Under the pieces are notes generated by a model, which did no database searches, was not told where the DNA came from, and saw only the letters and a program-made list of their open reading frames with translations. 64,000 bases of DNA from Butyriboletus loyo (Eukaryota > Basidiomycota > Agaricomycetes > Boletales > Boletaceae): positions 87,815-151,814 of the forward strand of contig JBBPSI010000046.1 of assembly GCA_038093515.1 (NCBI GenBank), given 5' to 3'. Both the position numbers and the translations under genes were made by a program. Positions 41,873-53,721 of the stretch are shown here, piece by piece; position 1 is the first letter of the stretch, and each line of letters opens with the position of its first letter.

Positions 41873-44800
41873 GCGAAAAAGTATTACAAGACGAACCACC
41901 ACAAGGACAGGAAGGGTGAACTGTCTGCTTCGGTTGCCTCAGGAACTCAGGAGGTCGTCGAGCGGGCTGGAAATGCAAGTTTGCGCTCTATGGATCACTC
42001 TGATCCATTTTTGCCGCTCCAACTCGATGCTGACCACGATTGGAATGCAGACTCGGGGGCCACTTCTCATATGACATCCCATCGTCATTGGCTGCACAAC
42101 TATGCGCCGAAACGCGTCCCAATCAAACTCGCCGACAACACCATCATCTATTCAGCCGGAGTTGGGTCTGTGGTGTTCCATCCAGTGATAGACGGAAAGA
42201 GGTGCAGAGCGGTCGAGTTCTCCAATGTCCTACATGTCCCTCAGCTGAGGAACAACCTCCTGGCTGTTTTATATCTCACTCGTCACTCCTCGTTCGTTGT
42301 CCATATCAATGCAACACATTTGACCTTCTCTCGCACATCTGGACCACCTCTATTCGTCGCCACCATCAACAGCAACAATGCCGCGTTTTTGGATGGTACA
42401 ACAGAGTCTATGACTGAGTATGCACGAGCTGCAACAACTGTTCCGCTCGATTTGTCACTATGGCATCGTCGCTTTGCACACCACAACTCCGCAGACATCA
42501 AGTCGCTGATGGAGCGCGATTTGGTGACTGGGATGAAGCTGGACAGCAAGTCGGCACCTGACCCTATCTGTGAGCCATGCCTCGCTGGCAAAATGCACGC
42601 AAATCCATTCCCCAGCTCTCAATCTCACGCATCTCGACCCCTTGAGCTCGTCCACTTGGATGTACACACCATTCCCTACCCTACGTTCTCTGGCTACCGC
42701 TATTGGGTGACCTTCATCGACGACTACTCAAGATATCGATTTGTCCTGCCCATTTGTGCTAAATCCGATGTTTTTGACGCATTTAAGCAATTCAGGGCGT
42801 TTGCAGAGAACCAGACAGAGCGTCGCATCAAAACGCTGCGAGATGACAAGGGAGGCGAGTATATGAGCAATGCCATGCTCAAATTCACCCAGGAATGCGG
42901 TATCGAACGCCAGCACACTGTCCGAGCGCGTCCTCAGCAGAATGGTGTCGCAGAACATGCCAATCGGGTCCTTTCGGAGCGCATTACAGCCATGTTGAAG
43001 GAATCCAGCCTTGCGATGGCTTTCTGGGGCGAAGCACTAGCTGCGCTTGTCCATGTGTGGAACAGATGCCCCACTGCAGCACTCGATAACTCCACTCCGT
43101 ACGAACTCTGGCATGGATGAAAGCCAGATGTGTCTCACCTTCATGTCTGGGGTTGCACTTCTTATGTGCACATCCAGAAGGACAAGCGTGATGCTCTGCG
43201 CCCACACTACGAGAAGTGCGTCTTCATTGGGTATCCAGATGGCTACAAAGGATGGAAGTTCTACAACCGACCACAAAGTGCACTCTCATCTCAGAACGCG
43301 CTGATTTTGATGAACGAAGTGCAACTGGCCAGTCGACTGTCCAACAACCACCCTCCACCATTCCCATTCCCATTCCGACTCTATATGAGCCACCTGTGAC
43401 CACTGGAGATGACGAGGATGACAATTCCACAACCCCTGGGATTCTACATCCTGGGGGGGCACCTGATCCACCAGAGGAACAGGATGACGAACCCAGGACA
43501 CCAGTTGCACCACCAGCTTGTTTACCTGAGACGCCACCACCTGCACCTTTACCAGAGAGTCCACCACCTGGCGCTGTCCCAGAGCCCACACCCAGTCCAA
43601 TTGGCATTGGGGCTCGTTTACCTCGCAGAACACATCAGCCACCTCGCAAATGGTGGAAACTGAGCCCTGCTCAGCTGTCCACTGACTCCTCTGATTCAGA
43701 CGAGGAAGAGGCTGATATGGCACAGTGTTTCAGCGCAAATACAGCCCATCCAAGGTCCTACAGGGAGGCATTGCGAGGTGATGAGGCTGATGAATGGAAA
43801 CAGGCTGCGCTCGATGAACTGGCTGCCCACAAGGTGAATGGCACATGGAAACTCGTCCCCAGGCCTACAGATCGACCAGTTATTGGGTCCAAGTGGATTT
43901 TCACCAAGAAATATCGCGCTGATGGATCCTTTGAGCGCTTTAAGGGCCGATTGGTCGCCCAAGGCTTCTCCCAGCATCCGGGATACGAATACCTCGAGGT
44001 CTTCGCCCCCACAGTGCACCTACCCACTCTTCGCATTATCCTTGCGCTTGCAGCGATCCATGACCTCCATCTCTGGTCTGTCAACATCTCCAATGCCTAT
44101 CTCAATGGTGAAATGGACTGCGATGTCTATATGGAGCAGCCAGAGGGATTCGGAGAGGGAAACACCAAGGAAACCGTCTGTTTGCTCCAGAAATCGCTAT
44201 ATGGGACGAAGCAAGGTGGAAATCGCTGGAATCGCAAGATGCGCACCACTCTCGAGTCATTGGGCTTCACCCAGACCTATTCCGATGCAGCTGTGTATGT
44301 CTTCATCCAAGGTGATGTCCAGATCATGTTGCCTGTCTTTGTGGACGATATGACCTTTGCATCCAAGTCCCTTGATGCCATCAAGCAGTCCATCGAGGAT
44401 CTGCGCAAACACTTCAAGTTGCGCGATCTCGGACCTACCACAGAGATCCTGGGCATCAAAATCGACCGCAACCGCTCCAAGCGGTCCCTCACCATCTCCC
44501 AATGACAATATTGCGTCGATGTCCTCTCTCGCTTCAATATGGCCGAATGCAAGCCTGTCTCGACGCCTATGGAGCCAGGACTGTGTCTGTCACACGAACA
44601 GAGCCCCAGGACATCGAAAGAGCGCGCTTTCATGCGTTCTGTCGACTATGGAGGTGCGATTGGCTCCTTGCAGTATCTCTCGTGCACAACTTGTTACGCT
44701 GGGTGCTAACAACTAGAACAGCGAGGAGGCACTCTGGAGTGGCCTCGAGACTCGTGAAGCGTTTCTGAGCTGGGTCTCAGACTATGTCTTAGTGCGCACA

Positions 44801-45756
44801 CTAAGAGTCTGGAGTGAAACTAATTGCTAGCAGGTTACTGCGTAGAACTAGATAATGTACATGGTGGAAAGGCAAAGCCTTTATACTACTGAAGTCTGCG
44901 CACAGACCATGTCCCTAATCGGGTCGCGAGAAGGGAAGTTACATATACGGAAGGAATACTCTAGAAGATTCCGGAGTATGAGAGAAAGCGCGTCCGTGCG
45001 CGAGAAGTGATGACTAAGCTAGAGCGGCTCGTACCGCTCAACGGGCACTAGCAAAAGGCTAGGCGAGTGAAGTAGTCCCAACAGTAATGGAGAGAAAAAG
45101 TATACCACTACCGTAACACAACTCGCCCAGACATCGCATTCTCGGTCGGGCAGCTGGCTTCATTCACCTCAGATCCAGGAGTTGCGCATTGGAATGCCAT
45201 CAAACACCTCTTTCGTTACATCAAGGGGACTCTCAACTACGCTATCACCTATTCCCCTGACTCCTCGACCTCTGAACTCTTCACCACCTTCTCTGATGCC
45301 AGCCATGGCGATTGCAAGGACTCTGGTCGCTCCACTGGCGCATATGTTGTCAAGATTGGCACTGGTGTCGTCTCCTGGATGTCCAAGCGACAGCCCATTG
45401 TTGCTTTGTCGACAACTGAGGCTGAGTACATCGCTGCATGCGAAGCTGGCAAGGAGATTGTCTGGATGCGCAAAATGCTCCAGGAACTCGGTTTTGAGCT
45501 CCCTGGTGCATCCACCCTGCACATGGACAACCAGTCAGCGATCCAGGTTGCCAAACACCCCGAGCATCATGGTCGCATGAAGCAGCTTGACCTCAGGTGG
45601 TATTGGTTGCGAGATGTGGTTGATACAGGTGTCATTTCGCCTCATTTTGTGCCAACTGCGAGTATGCCTGCTGATCTGCTCACCAAAGCGCTGCCTCGTG
45701 CTAAAGTGCAGCAGTTCTGCGAACTCATTGGACTTGCCCCATTCGGGGGAAGTTAG
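41873..45756 (+). pseudogene. Copia-B pol (protease, integrase, RT, RNase H), disrupted
   Basis: Protease DSGATSHM; pre-integrase and integrase with LWHRRFAHHNSADI, CEPCLAGKM, FIDDYSRY and RPQQNGVAEHANR; RT with GSKWIFTKKYRADGS, ALAAIHDLHLWSVNISNAYL and the catalytic VDDM box (FVDDMTF); RNase H with STTEAEYIAACEAGKEI and DNQSAI. Interruptions are TGA at 43118-43120 and 44503-44505, a one-base loss near 43270 that shifts the frame between integrase and RT, and the LTR at 44692-45118. The RT active box lacks the usual tyrosine (VDDM in place of YVDD), which may reflect decay. Confidence 0.9.
44692..45118 (-). mobile_element. Solo gypsy-family LTR in Copia-B pol
   Basis: 427 bp, TGTTACGCTGGG ... 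CTACCGTAACA, flanked by CAACT (44687-44691, 45119-45123). It is the reverse complement of the Gypsy-1 LTR family. Confidence 0.93.
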
Positions 45757-45783
45757 ATTCAGATTGTGCAGAGATGCTCAATC

Positions 45784-45792
45784 AGGGGGAAG
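45784..45792 (+). other. Copia-B polypurine tract
   Basis: AGGGGGAAG immediately before the 3' LTR. Confidence 0.8.
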
Positions 45793-46026
45793 TGTTACAT
45801 TTACTTATTTCGCACTCTGCGCATTTCTAGAGTGTTACCTTAGTCATACTGTCAGCCACATTGTGGCGCATTATTTACTGTTGTTGTAGCGCTTCGCATG
45901 TAGCTTGGAGCTCACTGTCTTTGTCTCTCAGTTTCTGACAGTGAGCTCCAGGTATGTGAAGTTAGTTATACTTGAATATATAGTTTCTGACAGTGAGCTC
46001 CAGCTGAGAGATTCCAGCTGTTAACA
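45793..46026 (+). repeat. Copia-B 3' LTR
   Basis: 234 bp, TGTTACATTTAC ... GCTGTTAACA. By eye it differs from the 5' LTR at about five positions. Confidence 0.95.
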
Positions 46027-46060
46027 CACTACCATTTCAACACTCCTCCTCGCTTTAGCA

Positions 46061-48696
46061 TTACTTCTTTATGGAAGAGAAAGGTAAAAGAGAGAGCATG
46101 GACCAAACTTCTTCAAACCTCTGCCACATCAGATTCTTTGTAAAGATATCTGCAGCTTGTTGTTGAGTAGGAGTATAGAAGAGAGTAATCTCCTTATCCT
46201 TGATGCATTCCTGAATATAGTGAAATGGAATTGCAATGTGCTTGCTGCATCCTTCAATGGCAGGATTAGAAGCTAGAAATATAGCTCCTTGATTATCAAC
46301 TAGAAGGGGTAAAGGACCAAGTCTGTATCCCAACTTGAAGAACAAGGAGTGCACCCAAGAGAGCTGTTTAGCAGTCTCAGTCATGCCCATATATTCTGCT
46401 TCAGTTGAAGAGTGAGCAATCTTGCATTGTTGTCTGGATAACCATGATACTATGCCAGATGCTAGAAATATACAATAACCTGTCATTGGGTCTCAATATC
46501 GCCTGCCCAGTCTGTGTCACTATAAGCAATAAAGCCAGAATTGGCTCTCAGACCAGTCTGGCTGTGTCCAGAATACATTATGCAAAGGTCTGGTGTTCCA
46601 ACCAGATAGTGGACTATATAGAGCACTCTTTGCAAATGCTCTTCCAATGGATTGGAAGAAAATTGTGACATCTTAATGACAGCATGAGTGATATTGGGTC
46701 TAGATCCAATGACCAACTGATATTGTGAACACAAAGATGGCAATGCTTCAGTGGTTGATGGTGAAGGATTGTAACCAGAAGGAAGAGGTGTGTGTGCGGG
46801 TTTTGCATTTTCAAGCTTGAATCATTTTATGACCTTCTGTGCATAATCGCACTGATCCAGCCCCAGAGTATGGTTTTTTTGATCCCTGGTAATCCACATG
46901 CCTAGATACTCTTTTGCTTCTCCAAGGTCTCGACTTTCCCAAGTCTTCATAAAGTGCTTTTTGTGAGCAAGGACTTGTGCTTTATCACTACCCATAAAAA
47001 GAGCATCATCAATGTATATAACTAAAATAATGATGACTTTCCTGATGAATTTAATATAAGTTCCTGGGTCAGACAAGGTACACTTGAATCCTTGCTTGAT
47101 GAGTGATGAGTGCAAGGCTTTGTTCCATTGAAGGGCCACTTGCTTGAGGCCATAAATTGCTTTTTGTAGGTGACAGACTTTACTTTCTGAGCCTTTTTGA
47201 GTGAAACCCTCAGGTTGTTCCATATAGATTTCTTTGTCAAGATCTCTGAAGAGAAATGCAGTTTTGATGTCTAGGGCCTCGATTTCCCAATCTTCTAAGG
47301 CAGCTAGAGCTAAGAGAATTCTAATGGTTTCAAACCTGGCAACTGGTGAGAAGGTTTCCTCATAATCAATTCTGAAGATTTGGGTGAAGCCTTTTGCTAC
47401 CCAGTGAGACTTGTGTTGTCCATTGCTTTTTTGTACATTTATCCATTTCCCTTTAATGACTTGATGTCCCTTGGGAAGATCTACCAGATCCCATACATGT
47501 TGTTCTTGAAATGACTTGTATTCCTCTCCCATGGCAGTTAGCCATTTGGATCTCTCAGCAGGAGGTAATCTCATTACTGCCTTATGAGACTGTGGGATAC
47601 CATCGACAGTAGCAGCAGCAAGAAGAGATTTAATCCACTTAGCACTGTACATCTGTCCTAAGTCATCTTCTTCATTTGTGGGTCTTGGTTGATTAACCAG
47701 TTGTGGAGTAGGAATTAACTCCTCCTGAATAGGATCCATTCCTCGATGTATATCCCGTTCTATCTCGATCGGAGGTCGATTCCCATAAGCATTATCTGGG
47801 ACAATCCATGGAATACAGTTGCAAGTAGGATGAGGATTAAAGTTCTGACCCATCTGTAAGAAATCTGGATTAGTGATCATTGGGATTGGAGCACCATGAG
47901 ACCGTAAATCCTGATTGAACTCATCATATAAGTCACATTGGTGACCTCAAGCACATTCATCATGTGTCAGATGATGTTGATGAGGATGATTGCAAAACTC
48001 TGTGATTCGTTCAGGATAAACTCTTGTTGGAGGTAAGAAAGTGGAAGGACGAATCTGACCAGGATCTTCAAATGTTTCCAACGGAGGTATCATTTGATGT
48101 TTGTGTTGGTGTTGATCCATTATAGACAATCTATGTCCAGTATCTGGTGTTTCTCTTTTAACTCCAGGATGTGGAGGTGAGAAAACAGGTGGTTGTTCTT
48201 CATGAACAGAGTCAGGAGATGGAGGGTTGAGGAATAAAGGTGATGGTGGATTTTCAGGGATAACCCAGGGTGAAGGTGTAACTGATGGATGAAGAGATGA
48301 TTGTTGCATATTATTAGGATTTAAAATGGGGGAAATAGGTGGTAGGCCTTCATGTATGATACCAGTTCCATCAAAGTGTACTCCTAGTAGAGGCAGCATG
48401 TCTGCCTGTTGTTGGTTTGATGGTGAGGCATCAGATGTACTATCTTCATCATCTCAATTTTCATTGGCATCTGTTGGAAGAATAGGAGGTGGAATTGTGG
48501 CTTGTCTATTGTCCTGTTCTTTGGAACAATGTGGGAATGATTCTTCATCAAAAGTTGCAACAGACTCTACAAGAATGTGTCTTTGGGTTGGAGACCAAAA
48601 TCAATAACCTTTGGTGCCAGATTCATATCTAATGAAAGTGGCTTGTTCCGATTTCAGAGACAACTTGTTGTCCCTGAGTTCCTTCTTTATGAAAAC
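46061..48696 (-). pseudogene. Copia-A RT and RNase H region
   Basis: Reading from 48696 down: a Ser/Pro-rich linker, RT with HQVIKGKWINVQKSNG, FSPVARFETIRILLALAALE, LDIKTAFLFRDLDKEIYMEQ, YGLKQ and VIYIDDALFMG (intact YIDD), then RNase H with SSTEAEYMGM and DNQGAIFLASNP. TGA codons interrupt the frame at 48601-48603, 48454-48456, 47947-47949 and 46822-46824, and there is a shift near 46,486. All four TGAs sit where arginine fits the family. Confidence 0.85.
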
Positions 48697-48867
48697 ATAT
48701 GTGTTACGCTGGGCGCTAATAACTAGAACTCTGAGGTGGCACTCTGGAGTGGCCGAGGACTCTGGAGATGATGCTCAGACTATGTCTTAGTGCACACACT
48801 AAGAGTCTGGAGTGAAACTAATTGCTAGCAGGTGACTGCGTAGAACTAGATAAAATACAATGGTACA

Positions 48868-49687
48868 TGTTACAGTTTTACCCCTAAGCGTACCCCGCCA
48901 CTCGTTTTCCCACGCTCACGCGTCCCCGCCGCCCCCGCCGTCTTGCGATGCCGCCCATCGCCCGCTCCTTAGTCGCCTAGTGGACGTTATCCACTTCCCC
49001 GGTCGTTCCAGCAAGTCTCAGTGTCGCTACACTGAGATAGCCCCTGTCTTGTCGCCCCGTCGGGCCGGACCCACAGCTGAGCTGTCGCGTCCCTCCTTTC
49101 TTTATCCAATGACATTTGGTTCATCACGTGACTAGCACGTGACTAGATTACGACGTGTCAGTACCTTCGCGTCGAGACCCGTATCCAAGGGCTCTGCTGT
49201 TCGCGTCCCCTTTGCCCTGTGGGCCGTACCTCGTGGACATCGTCACTTCGCCTTCAGCTCTTCCTATTCGCTGACGATGTCGCCATCTTACTCGGAGCAT
49301 AGCTCCCTCGTTACCGGCACTTTGCCGCTCCCCCACTTTGCCGTTATGACTCGCGTCGACTCATAACCCCCTACCCTCGCTGCCACGCACAGCTCGGTCT
49401 GTGCGCCATATGTATTAGTATATATACTCGTACTTAGGATACTACGAGTTCTCTAGCTAATTCTACGCATCTACCAAGTGCATAGTAATCTAGCAGTATA
49501 CCCCATCTGCCGATAGAGCCGATAAGCTTCAGCTTGATCTCGTCTGGTCGCCACCTTACGACATCTCGCCGACACTTGCTCTGCAGAAGCCCGATAGCGT
49601 CGTCTACGCGAGTCGGCCATTTCCTCATTAGGCTCGAGCCCCTATTCAAGCGCTCGCTGCTAGTTATTGTGCGCTATCAGCGTAACA
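48868..49687. mobile_element. Solo LTR, family C, copy 1
   Basis: 820 bp, TGTTACAGTTTTACCCC ... CAGCGTAACA, flanked by GTACA (48863-48867, 49688-49692). GC-rich in its left half, with CACGTGACTAGCACGTGACT near 49,120. Confidence 0.92.
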
Positions 49688-49781
49688 GTACAGAGATGGG
49701 GTTTATATACTACAAGGGTCTGTGCACAGACCATGTCCCTAATTGGGTTGCGAGAGTCGTAGAGACTAATGAGGACAGAAT

Positions 49782-50207
49782 TGTTATGGTAGTGGTCTAC
49801 TTTTTCTCTCCATTACCGTTGGGACTATTACATTCACCTAGCCTTTTGCTAGTTCCTTTCAAATGGTACTAACCGTTCTGATTAGTCATCACTTCCTGCG
49901 CACGGACGTGCTTTCTTTCGTATTCCAGAATATTCTAGAGTACTCCTTCCTCGTTTGTACTTTCCTTCTCGTGACTTGATTAGGAACATGGTCTGTGCGC
50001 AGACCCCAGTAGTATAAAGACTCGGTCTTTACACCCATGTACTTTATCTAGTTCTACGCAGATACCTGCTAGCAATTAGCTTCATTCCAGACTCTTAGTG
50101 CGAGCACTAAGACATAGTCTGAGACTTCTCCCAGAACTGTCTCCAGAGTCCTGAGGCTACTCTTGAGTGCCTCCTCGCTGTTCTAGTTGTTAGCGCCCAG
50201 CATAACA
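49782..50207 (+). mobile_element. Solo gypsy-family LTR nested in an opposite copy
   Basis: 426 bp, TGTTATGGTAGTGG ... CCCAGCATAACA. Flanks AGAAT (49777-49781) and GGAAT (50208-50212) match at four of five bases. Confidence 0.88.
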
Positions 50208-50376
50208 GGAATACTCTAGAAGCTTCTGGAGTATGAAAGAAACAGTGTCCGTGCGCGGGAAGTGATGACTAATGTGAATGGTCGCACCATTCAAAGAACA
50301 ATAGGCAAAGCCTAGGTGAAAAAGGTAGTCCAAAGGGTAAAGGAGAAAAAAGGTAGTCCACTACTGTAACAATATG

Positions 50377-51797
50377 CACAGCATCCAAAAACCCAGAAGT
50401 AGGAGACATCCAGTTTCTCCCTAGAGAACATCTCAATAGGGGTTTTCCAATTATGACAACACATTGGTTGGCGATTGTAGATGTGGAGTGAGGTTTCAGT
50501 CACATCCTGCCAGAAGACCTTTGGTAGACAGGCTGTGTGACACATGGCTTCTTCTTTCTCCAGAATGATCCTATTAAATCACTCTGCATGTCCATTCTGT
50601 TGAGGGGTGTGAGGTACAGAGAGCTGATGCTCAATGCCCCTGGACAAGAGGAATGTCCAAATGTCTTTAGACATGTTGTTATAATTGTATCTCTTATAAC
50701 TATCTTTTGCGTTTGGACTTCGTCATATTTCTCTTTCAAAGGTCACGTGACTTAGCGCACGTGATCGTGGGATTATACATGTGACCACAGGCTGACTAAG
50801 CATATGATGTCATGGTCCAGACTGGCCCAGACTCTATGACGTCATGCCTCATGTATTTAATCTCCGTTTGCTTCTCTTCTTTTTTGATCGCCGTCGACTT
50901 CTATTTCCCATCATCGTCGACTCGTGACTTCTTCATATGTACATGTATAGTAACTAGTCTCACGCACTGCATGGTCTGTGCGCATTCCCCTGTAATATAA
51001 AAGGGCTTGTGGTTGCGGCTAGGATTCCCTAGCTTTAACCACTTGTCTATTCGCTGGCAACAGTTGAGAGATTAAGGTCCTGAGCTATTCCTCATTACCA
51101 TCGCCAGTACCTGTGTAGTACTGCAACAGTTGCGGAACCCCGTGTGCTTTGATAACTCCGTTGTCATAACACATGTATTCCCCCCCCATGATCTGAACAG
51201 ACAGCAAGTAGCAAAGACTGGGTCTGATGTTCAGCCCAGATGACCACCTCGTTAAAAGCATCAGTGGCTTCAGATTTGAGCCATAAAAACTGCACAATGG
51301 CAAAAGCCAAAGAGTCATCAATAAAAGTTAAAATATAGCACTTCTGAGTCCAAGAGTGTGTGGGGAATTCAACCAAGTTGGAATGCACTAGCCCAAGGAC
51401 CTGAGATGTGCGTTTGGATGAGGGCACATAGGGATGTTCATGCATCTTGCTGAAGGCACAGCCTCAACAAGGTGAAACATCAGAAGGTTCAGGGATTTTA
51501 GGCATACCCTTAACATTCTGGTAAGCATGGCGTAACACATTTTTGAAAGGATGACCAAAATGATGATGCCATAATGAAGAAGATCCAACATCCTGCAAGG
51601 AGTGGATCCCAACATCTGGAGTTAGCATTGTAGCCTGAAACCAGTGGAGGGGATTGTTCGGAAGCAAGGCAGAAGCCTGCACTACCAAACATCCTTGAGG
51701 GTCCCAAATCTTGGTTTGATTGGTGATTTCACAGCAGTAACCAATAAGAGTCTATGGGCAGCATTTGGTGCATAGTAAACTCCTTTGAGCTCCATTG
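50377..51797 (-). pseudogene. Copia-A pre-integrase and integrase fragments
   Basis: From 51797 down: SLWHHHFGHPFKNVLRHAYQ and GCAFSKMHEHPY (pre-integrase zinc site), TFIDDSLAFAI and SDHGGG (integrase core), then, after the solo LTR at 50677-51171, HTPQQNGHAE and a segment ending YFWVFGCCAY. TGA codons lie at 51464-51466 and 50579-50581, both at expected arginines. Confidence 0.8.
50677..51171. mobile_element. Solo LTR, family S, copy 2
   Basis: 495 bp, TGTTATAATTGTATC ... TTGTCATAACA, flanked by CATGT (50672-50676, 51172-51176). Closely similar to 39950-40439. Confidence 0.92.
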
Positions 51798-51802
51798 GAA
51801 TG

Positions 51803-52621
51803 TGTTACAGTTTTACCCCTAAGCGTACCCCGCCACTCGTTTTCCCACGCTCACGTGTCCCCGCCGCCCCCGCCGTCTTGCGATGCCGCCCATCGCCCGC
51901 TCCCTAGTCGCCTAGTGGACGTTATCCACTTCCCCGGTCGTTCCACAAGTCTCAGTGTCGCTACACTGAGATAGCCCCTGTCTTGTCGCCCCGTCGGGCC
52001 GGACCCACAGCTGAGCTGTCACGTCCTCTCTTTCTTTATCCAATGACATTTGGTTCATCACGTGACTAGCACGTGACTAGATTATGACGTGTCAGTACCT
52101 TCGCGTCGAGACCCGTATCCAAGGGCTCCGCCGTTCACGTCCCCTTTGCCCTGTGGGCCAGCCTCATGGACATCGTCACTTCACCTTCAGCTCTTCTTAT
52201 TCGCTGACAATGTCGCCATCTTGCTCGGAGCTTTGCTCCCTCGTTACCGGCACTTTGCCGCTCCATCATTCGCTGTTATGACTCGATGAGACTCATAACC
52301 CTTTACCCTCGCTGCCATGCACAGCTCGGTCTGTGCACGCTATCTATTTAGTATATATACCAGCGTACTTAGCATAGTACGGCTTCCCTAGCTAATTCTA
52401 CGCATCTACCAAGTGCCTAGCAATCTAGCTTATACCCCATCTGCCGATAGAGCTGATAAGCTTCAGCTCAATCTTGTCTGGTCACCACCATACGACATCT
52501 CGCCGACACTTGCTCTGCAGAAGCCCGATAGCGTCGTCTACGCGAGTCGGCCATCTTCCCGATTAGGCTCGAGCCCCTATTCAAGTGCTCGCTGCTAGTT
52601 GTTTCGCACTCCAGCGTAACA
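51803..52621. mobile_element. Solo LTR, family C, copy 2
   Basis: 819 bp, same ends and overall sequence as 48868-49687, flanked by GAATG (51798-51802, 52622-52626). No internal domain for this family is present in the window. Confidence 0.92.
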
Positions 52622-52626
52622 GAATG

Positions 52627-53174
52627 GGCTTATCCTTCCCTAGTCATTGTGATAACAACACAGTACCAGGTCCAAACATCTTCATGGCTGTGCCATTAGC
52701 AGTAATTGCAGTTCTCTCGGTGTCACCAAGATCCATGAAGTTGTCAATGTGTAGTGTGACATGGTCAGTACAACCACTGTCAATCATCCAAGCATTGGAT
52801 AGAAGTTCCTTCTTTGAAGGGACATCTCCTAATGTGTGAGCTCCCACAATGTACAGATCACCAAGATTGAATTCATTGGTATAATCATATACAGCATCAT
52901 AGTCCTCAGCAGTTTGCTGGTATGTAGAGTCCCAGACATTAATGTCATGGGAGTCAAGACTGTGCTTCCAAGTGCCATCAGCATGACAAGCAGTATTACC
53001 ATAAAAGGATTCTTCATCCTTCTCATCAATTGACTCTAAAAATGTCAAAAGACGGACTGCCTTAGCTTTATAATCCTTCTTCATTGGCTGACCATGAGAC
53101 TCTGAAGGTTTAGAGGGAATCACAGTGTTTCCGAAAGAAGTGTGAAGAGGATGTATTAGCATCTCCATCCTCAT
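52627..53174 (-). pseudogene. Copia-A gag end and protease
   Basis: Open frame with an acidic linker followed by the copia protease NAWMIDSGCTDHVT. It is cut off upstream by the gypsy LTR at 53211 and downstream by the family-C LTR. Confidence 0.75.
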
Positions 53175-53210
53175 AATAAGGTGATGTGAGGGGTGGTCCC
53201 ATCAGATCAT

Positions 53211-53636
53211 TGTTATGCTGGGCGCTAACAACTAGAACTCTGAGGTGGCACTCTGGAGTAGCCACAGGACTCTGGAGACGATTCTGGAGAAGTCTCAGAC
53301 TATGTCTTAGTGCACACACTAAGAGTCTGGAAGAGAACTAATTGCTAGCAGAAGACTGCGTAGAACTAGATAAAGTACATGGGTGTAAAGACCGAGTCTT
53401 TATACTACTGGGGTCTGCGCACAGACCATGTTCCTAATTGAGTCGCGAGAAGGAAAGTACAAACGAGGAAGGAGTACTCTAGAATGTTCTGGAGTACGAA
53501 AGAAAGCGCGTCCATGCGTGGGAAATGATGACTAAGCTAGAGCGGTTCATACCGCTCAAAAGGCACTAGCAAAAGGCTAGGCAAATGAAGTAGTCCAAGT
53601 GGTAGTGGAGAGAAAAAGTATACCACTACTGTAACA
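53211..53636 (-). repeat. Gypsy-family LTR with mismatched flanks
   Basis: 426 bp, TGTTATGCTGGG ... CTACTGTAACA. Left flank ATCAT, right flank CTTCT: no target duplication. Copia-A lies on the left and Gypsy-2 pol on the right. Confidence 0.9.
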
Positions 53637-53721
53637 CTTCTTCGTATCCAAGAAGGATGGCTCGCTACGTCCCTGTCAGGACTACAGGTACCTGAATTCG
53701 CACACTGTCAAGAACGCCTAT
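53637..53721 (+). pseudogene. Gypsy-2 RT fragment, upstream of Gypsy-1
   Basis: 85 bp matching the start of RT ([10 protein letters not shown] ... CQDYRYLNS), ending where Gypsy-1 inserted. Confidence 0.85.

Larger units (their letters stand above)
40776..46026 (+). mobile_element. Copia-B: nearly complete Ty1/copia retrotransposon
   Basis: Both LTRs (234 bp, about five differences), a putative PBS, gag, pol and a polypurine tract are present, and the element is bounded by CACTA duplications at 40771-40775 and 46027-46031. It sits in the Copia-A 3' LTR. Damage consists of three TGA codons, one single-base frameshift near 43270 and a 427-bp gypsy LTR inserted in pol. Apart from these the reading frames are continuous, so decay is recent relative to Copia-A. 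Confidence 0.95.
48702..50371 (-). mobile_element. Gypsy-family LTR inserted in Copia-A, itself twice interrupted
   Basis: Outer ends TGTTACGCTGGG (48702) and CTACTGTAACA (50371) are flanked by ATATG (48697-48701, 50372-50376). The LTR is split by 48868-49687 and 49782-50207. Confidence 0.9.
39889..53210 (-). mobile_element. Copia-A: old, fragmented Ty1/copia retrotransposon
   Basis: Minus-strand element whose pieces, 5' to 3', are 52627-53210 (gag end and protease), 51172-51802 and 50372-50676 (pre-integrase and integrase), 46043-48701 (RT and RNase H), a purine-rich tract next to 46042 and the 3' LTR (46032-46042, 40440-40775, 39889-39949). Its 5' LTR and most of gag are missing. Five later insertions split it: 39950-40439, 40776-46026, 48702-50371, 50677-51171 and 51803-52621, each with its 5-bp target duplication. 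The coding remains are AT-rich and hold several in-frame TGA codons. The gene order gag-PR-IN-RT-RH defines the copia superfamily. Confidence 0.88.

Noticed and set aside
41870..48603. TGA codons as recoded tryptophan or selenocysteine
   Set aside because: The family expects arginine at these sites, and host genes in the window use TGA as a normal stop.
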